Assembly: GCA_046155615.1 (NCBI GenBank)
Contig: JBJXFP010000051.1
Location: forward strand, 1 to 19,595
Reading direction: 5' to 3'
Origin: JANNVZ01 sp046155615
GTDB taxonomy: Bacteria; Bacteroidota; Bacteroidia; Flavobacteriales_D; Sanyastnellaceae
Length of the DNA: 19,595 nt
The position numbers and the translations under genes are program-made. Numbering within the stretch: the stretch's first letter is position 1; each line of letters starts with the position of its first letter. The notes beneath the pieces were generated by a model. That model was given only the letters and a program-made list of their open reading frames with translations, was not told where the DNA came from and did no database searches. Below are positions 8,354-14,898 of the stretch, in pieces.

Positions 8354-8665
8354 AAACTGTTTTTCAATGTGCACATCATTGCCGGTAAGCAGAATGAAAT
8401 AATTGCCTTCGGGAAAGGAAGACGTGCTGATGGTAAATGGCATTTCGCTGTAGCTGATCTGTATGTTTTGCTGCCACAGCAAAGTGTCTTGTTTTAGCAC
8501 ATACAGCTCAAGACTCTCGCTACTGTTGCACCATACACTGAAGCGTAGTGTATCGCCATGCATCAGCGCTGCCTGGTCGAACTGGAGACCTATCTGTTGC
8601 GACCATGCTTTTGAAACGCAACAGCACAAACAGACCAAGGTTGTAATTATTATTTGCTTCTTCAT
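8333..8665 (-). CDS. Small secreted beta-rich protein, function unknown
   Basis: A 110-residue protein that I do not recognise as a named family. I choose the ATG at 8663-8665 (MKKQIIITTLVCLCCC) because it begins an evident signal peptide with likely cleavage after about KAWSQ; the frame continues upstream for 52 residues with no such logic. The mature part of about 85 residues is rich in alternating polar and hydrophobic residues (LRFSVWCNSSESLELYVLKQ, then FTISTSSFPEGNYFILLTG), as expected of a single beta-sandwich such as a periplasmic Ig-like or carbohydrate-binding-like fold. The phrase FPEGNYFI resembles the 'LPAGNYYL' strand of T9SS sorting domains, but the preceding PNP motif is absent. 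It lies 55 bp downstream of trhO on the same strand and may be co-transcribed with it. Its 3' end overlaps the convergent transporter gene by 21 bp. Confidence 0.65.
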   Translation of the reverse strand: MKKQIIITTLVCLCCCVSKAWSQQIGLQFDQAALMHGDTLRFSVWCNSSESLELYVLKQDTLLWQQNIQISYSEMPFTISTSSFPEGNYFILLTGNDVHIEKQFLLWKPE

Positions 8666-8720
8666 TCCTAAATATGGGTAGCCACAAATCTCACTATTGA
8701 TGCAAGGGAAACACACTAAA

Positions 8721-9773
8721 TCATTCACTGACTTTTGAACCATGCGCCTGAAAAGGTAAATGCTCACTGCGGCCTTTACGAAAAATGTTGCGCACTGCTG
8801 CTTTTCCCTTGCGCAATTCACGCTGCACCTCTATGGGCAAAGCAATGGTTTCTACACAGGCCTCGCAACAGCAGCCATTGTGTTTTTTGTTGCAGCTCTC
8901 GCATTGTATGAATAACACATGGCACGCTTCGTTGGCGCAGTTGGTATGGCTATCACAGGGCTGGCCGCATTGGTGGCATTGGGCCAGCACATCATCGCTA
9001 ATGCGCTCACTCAATCGCTCATCAAAAACAAAATTGACTCCTTTGAATTTGTTTGAAATGCCCTGGGCCTTTGCATCCTGCGCGTATTTGATGATGCCGC
9101 CTTCGAGTTGATGCACATTTTTGAATCCTTTGTGCTTGAGGTAGGCTGAAGCTTTCTCGCAGCGGATGCCTCCGGTGCAGTACATCACCACGTTGCGCTC
9201 TTCCTTACCCTTCAGCATGTCTTCCACCAATGCTATCTCTTCGCGGAAGGTGTCGGCATCAGGCAATATTGCTCTTTCAAAATGACCCACTTCACTTTCA
9301 TAGTGGTTGCGCATATCCACCAGTATGGTTTCAGGTTGCGAGGTAAGCTCGTTGAACTCTGCGGCATTCAGGTGCACGCCCGTATCAGCAGGGTCAAACG
9401 AGGGATCGTTTATGCCGTCTGCTACTATCTTGTTGCGGGTTTTCAGTTTCAGTTTGAAAAAACTTTTACCGTCATCTTCATAGGCCACATTGAGGCGCAA
9501 CGCATTCATAAACGAAATAGAATAGAGGTGATCCCTGAACAATTCAAAGTTGGACTCAGGCACTGATATCTGCGCGTTGATGCCCTCAGCGGCTACATAC
9601 GTTCTGCCAAGCACACCCAGCGCACCCCAATTTGTAAAGAGATAGTCGCGGAAAAAGGGTGGGTTGGCAATGTGGAAGTATTTGTAGAAGGAAACTGTAA
9701 TGCGCCTTTCGGTGCTTTGTTTCATTTCCTCTTTCAATATCCGGCCATCCACCGTATTGTAGAGTTTTTTCAT
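8721..9773 (-). CDS. trhO: Rhodanese-domain tRNA uridine hydroxylase TrhO (UPF0176/YceA family)
   Basis: A 350-residue member of the UPF0176/YceA family. In E. coli the homologue TrhO catalyses oxygen-dependent 5-hydroxylation of uridine at the tRNA wobble position (U34), the first step to 5-oxyacetic or 5-methoxy uridine. The N-terminal acylphosphatase-like domain (about 25-115) contains GALGVLGRTYVAAEGINAQI; the rhodanese domain (about 130-230) contains LVDMRNHYESEVGHFERAIL and the active-site loop CTGGIRCEKAS with catalytic Cys199 and a second cysteine at 205. The C-terminal region (266-306) is very cysteine-rich (CHQC, CDSHTNC, CESC, CCCEAC), consistent with metal binding and seen in this family. 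Length is normal, and the ATG at 9771-9773 gives the expected N-terminus. A TAGATTTG promoter element lies about 80 bp upstream. The wobble modification normally needs a prephenate-derived carboxymethyl donor pathway, which is not in this window. Confidence 0.93.
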   Translation of the reverse strand: MKKLYNTVDGRILKEEMKQSTERRITVSFYKYFHIANPPFFRDYLFTNWGALGVLGRTYVAAEGINAQISVPESNFELFRDHLYSISFMNALRLNVAYEDDGKSFFKLKLKTRNKIVADGINDPSFDPADTGVHLNAAEFNELTSQPETILVDMRNHYESEVGHFERAILPDADTFREEIALVEDMLKGKEERNVVMYCTGGIRCEKASAYLKHKGFKNVHQLEGGIIKYAQDAKAQGISNKFKGVNFVFDERLSERISDDVLAQCHQCGQPCDSHTNCANEACHVLFIQCESCNKKHNGCCCEACVETIALPIEVQRELRKGKAAVRNIFRKGRSEHLPFQAHGSKVSE

Positions 9774-9851
9774 CGGTACAATTGCATTTTATACTTCCGA
9801 AACGCACGCCAAACGATAGGTATGAAGGTGTTTTTCTTGCAGAAGGTGGCG

Positions 9852-9884
9852 CAAATCTATACTCGGCCTCGACCTCGGCCTCAA
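9852..9884 (-). promoter_or_regulatory. Candidate trhO promoter (-33 TTG / -7 TAGATTTG)
   Basis: On the minus strand, TAGATTTG (9859-9852) matches the Bacteroidota -7 consensus TAnnTTTG exactly. A TTG (9884-9882) lies 22 bp further upstream, at the long end of the usual spacing. The spacer consists almost wholly of the GC-rich tandem repeat described separately. Confidence 0.4.
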
Positions 9885-9885
9885 T
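9862..9885. repeat. Two-copy 12-bp GC-rich tandem repeat
   Basis: CTCGGCCTC occurs at 9862-9870 and again at 9874-9882, with a 12-bp period (CTCGGCCTCGAC then CTCGGCCTCAAT). It is much more GC-rich than the surrounding intergenic DNA. It falls between the candidate -33 and -7 elements of trhO. Confidence 0.6.
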
Positions 9886-10024
9886 GATGCTAGTCAGGCT
9901 GTTAAATTTTCCTCTATGCACAATAGATTGGATTTAGGTGGGTTGATAAGCCCGTGCCAAAAGCACCATCGTTTTGAACGTGATGTGAACATCCGGTTTG
10001 CCCTGATCGGTGGATAAAAAAAAC

Positions 10025-10053
10025 TTGCATCGCGGAAAAAGAGGACTACTTTG
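10025..10053 (+). promoter_or_regulatory. Candidate promoter (-33 TTG / -7 TACTTTG) of the small conserved gene
   Basis: TTG at 10025-10027 is followed after 19 bp by TACTTTG at 10047-10053, one base shorter than the consensus TAnnTTTG. A C-T8-AATTG tract follows at 10060-10073 and the start codon lies 43 bp after the -7 box. The block closely matches the one in front of the gene at 2780. Confidence 0.45.
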
Positions 10054-10096
10054 GTATCGCTTTTTTTTAATTGAAACAAACCAATAGAACGAAACC

Positions 10097-10285
10097 ATGT
10101 TGGAATTGTGCAAGCAAGTGCTGACGAAGGTCAGCTTTGACAGATTCCTTTTCAGAAAGGAACTTGAAAAAGCCATCAGATGGCTCACCGGTGAAGACCT
10201 GCAGAAGTTGAAACAATGGTGCATTGACCAATACGGTACCAAGTACCGTGATGTAATCATCGCCTCCTTCCGCCCGGTGTTGTAA
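10097..10285 (+). CDS. Conserved 62-residue Bacteroidota small protein
   Basis: A complete small protein of 62 residues starting at ATG 10097 (MLELCKQVLTKVSFDRFLFR) and ending ASFRPVL. It appears all-helical: helix, then FDRFLFRKELEKAIRWL, then EDLQKLKQWCIDQYG, then a short helix. It is charged, has no signal peptide and no membrane segment, and is therefore cytoplasmic. From memory, very similar short proteins (pattern VSFDR.LFRKEL.KAI.WL, then L..WC, then Y.DVI) occur widely in Bacteroidota as hypothetical proteins; I know of no assigned function. Reality of the gene is supported by a promoter candidate, codon usage like its neighbours, and a strong terminator 30 bp after the stop. It is transcribed alone, away from trhO and towards dprA. 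The compact basic/acidic helices would suit an RNA-, DNA- or protein-binding adaptor, but that is only a guess. Confidence 0.8.
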   Translation: MLELCKQVLTKVSFDRFLFRKELEKAIRWLTGEDLQKLKQWCIDQYGTKYRDVIIASFRPVL

Positions 10286-10315
10286 GAATCAAAATATTGT
10301 TGAACCCTTTAGAGC

Positions 10316-10347
10316 CGTCCCTGCTGAATTGCGGGGACGTTTTTTTT
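10316..10347 (+). terminator. Rho-independent terminator of the small conserved gene
   Basis: CGTCCCTGC (10316-10324) pairs with GCGGGGACG (10331-10339, one T-G pair) around the loop TGAATT, followed by eight T residues (10340-10347). The T-run includes the first bases of the dprA stop codon read on the other strand (TTA at 10346-10348), so the convergent genes abut without spacer. On the minus strand the hairpin lacks a following T-run, so it probably works mainly in the plus direction. Confidence 0.9.
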
Positions 10348-11452
10348 AGACCAGATCGTAGAGTTTACCGGGCAGGCTACGCACCATGCCTTTGAATTCT
10401 AATTCAAGCAATACGCCAGACAATTTGCCAAGCGGCTGGTTGCTGCTCAGGCTCAACACATCGATCGGTGTGCGGCCTTTTTCTTGAAGTACTTTTATTA
10501 TCGCCAATTCTTCTTCAGAAAGGTCGGCAAACAAGGGAAGCTGCTTTGGCATAAGCCCGCCCTCTTCCAAATCCCAGTTCATGTAGTTGGCTAATTCGGC
10601 AGCCGAGGTAAGTATGGCAGCAATGTTTTTTCTGATGAGCAGGTTGCAGCCTGCACTGAACTTGTCGCTGTGCCTGCCCGGCAAAGCAAATACCTCGCGG
10701 CCATAGCCATTGGCCAGTTGTGCAGTAATTACAGAACCACCTTTCACATCCGTTTCTATCACGATGGTGCAATCGGCCATGCCTGCAATAAGACGGTTGC
10801 GCATGGGAAACAGTTCGGGCGACATTTGTGTGTCGCTGACAAACTCACTCACAAGGCCCCCGTTGTTAAGCATTTCCACTGCCGTACTGCGATGTGCCGG
10901 TGGATAGATCTTGTTCAGTCCGTGTGCTACGCATGCCACCGTCTGTAGCTTGTTGGACAATGCTGCACGGTGTGCGCTGATGTCAACACCAAATGCCAGT
11001 CCGCTCAGCACAAGCGGATTATATGGTTGCAAATCTTTCAACAGCGATTCACAAAACGACTTGCCGTAATCTGTAGCGCTACGCGTACCCACAATGCTGA
11101 TTACACGGGGCACATTCAAGTCCATTTTGCCACGGGTGTAAAGCAGCACCGGGCCGTCATCGCATAGCTTCAGCCTGGAGGGATAATTCTTGTCGCTGAA
11201 GAACAAAGGCACAATGTTTTTTTCCTCAACAAAACGCGCTTCCTTCTCGGCTGCGTGCATCACGTCTGCACTGCTTACAGCGCGCCCAGCTACCTCTCCA
11301 ATGTCTGGAATTTTTACCAGATCCGATTTTTTGGTTTTGAAAATTTGCTCTGCACTACCGCAATAGGCCAACAAACTTTTTGCGCGCACCGGGCCAATGC
11401 CTTCGATCAGCGTAAGTGCTATTTGATATGGAAGCTGGCTGTGGTATCCCAA
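10346..11452 (-). CDS. dprA: DNA-processing protein DprA (Smf)
   Basis: DprA binds incoming single-stranded DNA during natural transformation and loads RecA; it is also conserved in many non-competent bacteria. The 368-residue product has an N-terminal helical/HhH-like domain (about 1-60: TLIEGIGPVRAKSLLAYCGS, then VKIPDIGEVAGRAV), the Rossmann-like DNA-binding core (about 75-290: ISIVGTRSATDYG at 119-130, SGLAFGVDISAHRAAL at 150-165, RNRLIAGMADCTIVIE at 218-233, GGSVITAQLANGYGREVFALPG at 238-259), and a C-terminal winged helix (about 308-368). All core motifs look intact. No ATG is available before residue 65: the frame opens directly after the TGA stop of the preceding gene, and the first accepted start is the TTG at 11452. 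Starting at Met65 would delete the N-terminal domain, so I prefer TTG. It is the last gene of the fcl - remB-like - dprA operon. Confidence 0.93.
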   Translation of the reverse strand: MGYHSQLPYQIALTLIEGIGPVRAKSLLAYCGSAEQIFKTKKSDLVKIPDIGEVAGRAVSSADVMHAAEKEARFVEEKNIVPLFFSDKNYPSRLKLCDDGPVLLYTRGKMDLNVPRVISIVGTRSATDYGKSFCESLLKDLQPYNPLVLSGLAFGVDISAHRAALSNKLQTVACVAHGLNKIYPPAHRSTAVEMLNNGGLVSEFVSDTQMSPELFPMRNRLIAGMADCTIVIETDVKGGSVITAQLANGYGREVFALPGRHSDKFSAGCNLLIRKNIAAILTSAAELANYMNWDLEEGGLMPKQLPLFADLSEEELAIIKVLQEKGRTPIDVLSLSSNQPLGKLSGVLLELEFKGMVRSLPGKLYDLV

Positions 11453-11470
11453 TGTGCAGATTTGTTTTTT

Positions 11471-13132
11471 TCAGAAATCAGCATACCGATTGATAAAGCC
11501 TGTGCGCAGCGCGATGTACAACATGGAAGTGTGCTGACTGAAATCGTTCTGCCAATTGTAGTCAATTTTTTCCACTCGGTCAGTCCAGCCCACAAGCAGT
11601 TGCAGGTTAGTCTTTGGGTTGAGGTAAACTCCTGCTTGCAATTCCCACTGCTGCACCTGTTTGACAGGCCATGGGGCAAATGTTTCTGTTACTACAGCAG
11701 GGTTGTTTCGCCAACTGCCCTCAGGTGCGGTGCCATGCGCTATCTGGTTATACTTCACTTGGGCGATTACTCTGTGCCAGCGGTAATTCAATATGCCAAC
11801 CAATTCGTTGGTGGCCGGGCCCGTGGGATGGCCAAGCGGCTGATTGGTGTGTGTGTAGCTCTGCAATGCATATTCACTTGCATACAAGTTGTCGCCAAGC
11901 GAATTCCATTCTATCTGTATGTCCAAATATTTCAACAGCAAATCAAAATACTTGATGCCTGCCTGATAGCCTACTGCCCCAACTCCCGGGTCGTCTGCCG
12001 CTATCTGCCCATAGACAAATGCGCTCTTTGACAATTGCCATTTGGCATTTGCACCAAGCAATACATTGTTCACATTGTGTAATCCATTCACGGCAGTGTT
12101 GAATCCGATTACAGGTAAGTATGCACCATAATGCTGAGGCTGTGCTCCCTTTTCTTCATCATATCGTTTCCAAACGATGGCTTCAAAAAGGCCAAGTTCA
12201 ATCTTGCGCGTTGGCATCCAACTAAGGTAGTTGTAACTATACCCTTTTCGTTTGAATAGTGCTTCGGGCACTTCACCCAGAGGTAGGCGCTCAAGACTTT
12301 GCAGGGACGCATAAGCTGCGGTGTACTGCACTTTTCCATCAAACAACCACACGGTGGCTTTGAGGTAAGGATAATTCATGGATGCATCGCTCAGCAACAA
12401 GGAGCGGTAGCCATGGCCTACAAAATTTTTGGTGTGTCCGAATTGAAAATTCAAATTGGCAGTTGGCGAGTAGCTGATGTTGCCATAAGCCATGGCATAG
12501 TCATAACCGGCAGCAGCGGGCACAGGAAAAGGTTTGGTGCGACCCATACCGGGCATCACCCCGGTGCTGTCTGCAAAAGCTTTCAGATACAATGGCAGGA
12601 AGGTCTGATTCTCATAGAAGCCGGTCTGAAATGAAAAATGCTCGCCCAGGTCGCCAACTATCTGCACACCGCGGGTGTTGTTGATCAGGTTGGTGGTGTC
12701 AGCATAAATCGAAGTATCAGCAAAATCGAAGGCCAATGAAAAATCGAAAATGGGATCGATGGCTATGAAGATGTCTTCTGTTTTTTTCTCTACTAAGCTT
12801 TCATCAAATATTTTTTCTTTCAGCTTGATCTGCAAAAGATGTGAGCGCAGCACTTTGTCTTCATAGGTCTCATACACTTTCAGGCTGTCTTTGGCATAGC
12901 CAGCTATGCGCATTAGGTTGATGCGGCTTTCAAGCACCGGCTTGCAGGCGGTGTGCACTAGTTGTGTGCTGTCAGCAAACAGAGAGCGCTCCACCTCTTG
13001 GGTAAAGTAGCGTTGTATGGGGATGTTTTTTTGTTGCGCAACTACAGTATGATTCATCAGCACAATGCACATAGCAACGAGCCATATCCGCATGTGGAGT
13101 AAGTCAGCTATTTGCACTGTCTGCTTTTTCAT
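11471..13132 (-). CDS. Outer-membrane beta-barrel protein, RemB/Wzi-like (gliding motility or capsule assembly)
   Basis: A 553-residue outer-membrane protein. The N-terminus carries a signal peptide (hydrophobic run RIWLVAMCIVLMNHTVVA, cleavage near residue 32-33). A helical, charged region of about 90 residues follows; from about 125 onwards there are many alternating amphipathic strands (for example NFVGHGYRSLLLSDASMNY and LLGANAKWQLSKSAFVYGQI), and the chain ends in a terminal aromatic residue (RYADF), as expected of a beta-barrel. The segment FGHTKNFVGHGYRSLLLSD resembles RemB, an outer-membrane protein connected with gliding in Flavobacterium johnsoniae, and the wider Wzi/capsule-assembly barrel superfamily. 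Its ATG overlaps the fcl stop codon by 4 bp (ATGA), so it is translationally coupled to GDP-fucose synthesis, which favours a link with surface polysaccharide. The assignment to RemB rather than another Wzi-like barrel is from memory of motifs and is not secure. Confidence 0.75.
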   Translation of the reverse strand: MKKQTVQIADLLHMRIWLVAMCIVLMNHTVVAQQKNIPIQRYFTQEVERSLFADSTQLVHTACKPVLESRINLMRIAGYAKDSLKVYETYEDKVLRSHLLQIKLKEKIFDESLVEKKTEDIFIAIDPIFDFSLAFDFADTSIYADTTNLINNTRGVQIVGDLGEHFSFQTGFYENQTFLPLYLKAFADSTGVMPGMGRTKPFPVPAAAGYDYAMAYGNISYSPTANLNFQFGHTKNFVGHGYRSLLLSDASMNYPYLKATVWLFDGKVQYTAAYASLQSLERLPLGEVPEALFKRKGYSYNYLSWMPTRKIELGLFEAIVWKRYDEEKGAQPQHYGAYLPVIGFNTAVNGLHNVNNVLLGANAKWQLSKSAFVYGQIAADDPGVGAVGYQAGIKYFDLLLKYLDIQIEWNSLGDNLYASEYALQSYTHTNQPLGHPTGPATNELVGILNYRWHRVIAQVKYNQIAHGTAPEGSWRNNPAVVTETFAPWPVKQVQQWELQAGVYLNPKTNLQLLVGWTDRVEKIDYNWQNDFSQHTSMLYIALRTGFINRYADF

Positions 13133-14076
13133 TTGGCCCTTACATCGTCAATGGCCATGCGGCTGAATTCTTGGTAAACACTGCTGATACCATCGCGGAG
13201 CTCGATCTTGTGCCGCCAGCCCATGTTGTGCATTTTTGAAATGTCCATCAGCTTGCGCGGTGTGCCGTCCGGCTTGGTGGTGTTCCACACCAACTGGCCC
13301 TGGAAGCCAACGATTTCTTTTACCATTTCTGCAAGTGCTTTTATGCTCAGGTCTTCTCCTGTACCGATGTTGACGAATATTTTTTCATTGTAATTCTTCA
13401 TCAGGAAAAGGCATCCATCAGCTAAGTCATCCACGTGCAAAAACTCGCGCAGTGGCGAGCCGGTGCCCCAAACCTCTACTTCATGTTGCCCCTCTTCTTT
13501 TGCCGTATGGAACTTCCGAATCAGTGCTGGCAGCACGTGTGAGTTGTTCAGATCATAGTTGTCGTTGGGGCCATACAGGTTGGTGGGCATAGCACTTATG
13601 AAGTTGCAACCATGCTGATCGCGATAGGCTTCACAAAGTTTGATGCCCGCGATTTTTGCAATGGCGTAAGGCTCGTTGGTTTGCTCCAGCAGGCCTGTGA
13701 GCAAACTTTCTTCTTTCAAAGGTTGTGGAGCCAACTTGGGATAGATACACGATGAGCCAAGGAACAACAACTTCTTCACACCATGCACATAACTGGAGTG
13801 AATGATGTTGGCCTCAATCATCAGGTTGTCATACAGGAAGTTTGCACGATAAATATTGTTTGCATGGATGCCCCCAACTTTTGCCGCGCTTAGAAAAACA
13901 TATTCAGGTTTTTCGCGGCTGAAAAAATCATCCACTGCCTGCTGGCTGCGCAGGTCCACTTCGCCCGAAGTGCGTAGCAGTAAGTTGGTGAAGCCATCAG
14001 CTATGAGTTTGCGCACAATAGCGCTACCTACCATGCCGCGGTGGCCGGCCACATAGATGCGTGCATTTTTTTCCAT
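13129..14076 (-). CDS. fcl: GDP-L-fucose synthase
   Basis: NADPH-dependent 3,5-epimerase/4-reductase that converts GDP-4-keto-6-deoxy-D-mannose to GDP-L-fucose, a donor for lipopolysaccharide, capsule or glycoprotein fucosylation. I choose the ATG at 14074-14076 (315 residues, MEKNARIYVAGHRGMVG); the frame also opens nine codons upstream at a GTG, which would add residues lacking family similarity. The Rossmann motif GHRGMVG is at 11-17. Catalytic residues line up with the E. coli enzyme at an offset of one: Ser108 in GSSCIYP, Cys110, Tyr137 and Lys141 in YAIAK, His180 in NNSH. Further family segments are NLYGPNDNYDLNNSHVLPAL and REFLHVDDLA. Length is normal. It heads the operon with the RemB/Wzi-like barrel and dprA. 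The partner enzyme GDP-mannose 4,6-dehydratase (gmd) is not in the window. Confidence 0.95.
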   Translation of the reverse strand: MEKNARIYVAGHRGMVGSAIVRKLIADGFTNLLLRTSGEVDLRSQQAVDDFFSREKPEYVFLSAAKVGGIHANNIYRANFLYDNLMIEANIIHSSYVHGVKKLLFLGSSCIYPKLAPQPLKEESLLTGLLEQTNEPYAIAKIAGIKLCEAYRDQHGCNFISAMPTNLYGPNDNYDLNNSHVLPALIRKFHTAKEEGQHEVEVWGTGSPLREFLHVDDLADGCLFLMKNYNEKIFVNIGTGEDLSIKALAEMVKEIVGFQGQLVWNTTKPDGTPRKLMDISKMHNMGWRHKIELRDGISSVYQEFSRMAIDDVRAK

Positions 14077-14218
14077 GGTGTGCGAAGCTAAATGGATAAA
14101 CACGTCAGGCCTGTTGCATTTTTTTTTGTTGGGGGAAATAACTCAAGTGATCACAACATGTTCTCCAGTTTTACGATGGCTCAATCAACACAATAACAAT
14201 AAGGGGACCTTTACCACA

Positions 14219-14836
14219 ATGAATCGTCTTTTAACCGCGATTTTTCTTTTATCCTGTACAACGGGATCGGCAGAGGACACTACCTGGGTGAAAGTGCATT
14301 TTCTTTATGGCTCAAAACCATTGAAGCAATACAGCGAAAGTGAAAGCAAATGGTTTGGCGGAGTGTTGGGTGGCCATGTCGGTATTGAGATTGACTCCAA
14401 CTCCATTCTCAATTTTGTACCCAATGAAGGGCTTCACTGGTTTGCACACAAGAAGCTATTTCGCAGCAGGTTCGCCCTTCATTCTTTTCACGGGTTCTAT
14501 TCCATGTTCAGCGGAAGTGCTGACAGTGTGAAGAAGGCCATTGTATATGTACCACTGACCACCGCGCAGAAACTTGCACTGGACAGCATCTCGCAAGCTT
14601 ACCTGCAACAAACGCCTTATGACTACGCCTTCGTTGGGATGAGATGTGGCGCAGCTGCTTACCACATATTGGCTCAATTGGGCATATTGCCTGAATACAG
14701 TTATCGAAGAACTCATCTGAAAATTTTCTATCCGAGAAAATTGCGAACTCCACTATTCAAAAAAGCGCGTGAGAATAATTGGTTTATTGAATTGGCGGAG
14801 GGATCGAGCAAACGGAAATGGGATAGGGACAAGTGA
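14219..14836 (+). CDS. Exported protein with possible permuted NlpC/P60-like His/Cys pair
   Basis: A 205-residue protein starting at ATG 14219 (MNRLLTAIFLLSCTTGSAED). The frame is open for 54 residues upstream, but that part overlaps the fcl 5' end and lacks a signal sequence. The N-terminus is a short export signal; LLSC at 10-13 could be a lipobox, making Cys13 a lipidation site, although the leucine at -2 is not ideal. The mature part contains WFGGVLGGHVGIEIDSN (His53) and, 90 residues later, YDYAFVGMRCGAAAYHILAQ (Cys143). In circularly permuted NlpC/P60-type families (YaeF/YiiX, LRAT) the catalytic histidine in a 'HxGI' motif precedes the catalytic cysteine, so this order and context suggest a thiol hydrolase or acyltransferase fold. 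That is inference; I do not recognise the specific family. The C-terminus is basic (SSKRKWDRDK). The gene diverges from fcl across a 142-bp gap without a clear promoter and is transcribed alone. Confidence 0.7.
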   Translation: MNRLLTAIFLLSCTTGSAEDTTWVKVHFLYGSKPLKQYSESESKWFGGVLGGHVGIEIDSNSILNFVPNEGLHWFAHKKLFRSRFALHSFHGFYSMFSGSADSVKKAIVYVPLTTAQKLALDSISQAYLQQTPYDYAFVGMRCGAAAYHILAQLGILPEYSYRRTHLKIFYPRKLRTPLFKKARENNWFIELAEGSSKRKWDRDK

Positions 14837-14898
14837 CCTTCTCACAGGCAGCTTTTCCGCAGATGAATAAGAAAGGCCATATCAAGGCGTTAAAAAGT

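Larger units (their letters stand above)
9774..10096. other. 323-bp intergenic region between trhO and the 62-residue small gene
   Basis: This divergent region holds the candidate trhO promoter with its GC-rich repeat (9852-9884) and the candidate promoter and T8-AATTG leader of the small gene (10025-10073). In the remaining stretch (about 9890-10020) I see no tRNA, no intrinsic terminator and no credible open reading frame. The open frames that cross it are extensions without start-site support. A small regulatory RNA cannot be excluded by eye. Confidence 0.5.

Noticed and set aside
10340..10350. Bidirectional terminator for dprA
   Set aside because: Read on the minus strand, the hairpin is preceded by A residues but not followed by a T-run, so I keep it as a plus-strand terminator only.
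11255..12031. Plus-strand open frame of 258 residues across the dprA - remB-like junction
   Set aside because: It spans the boundary of two well-supported minus-strand genes and shows no recognisable motif or start signal.
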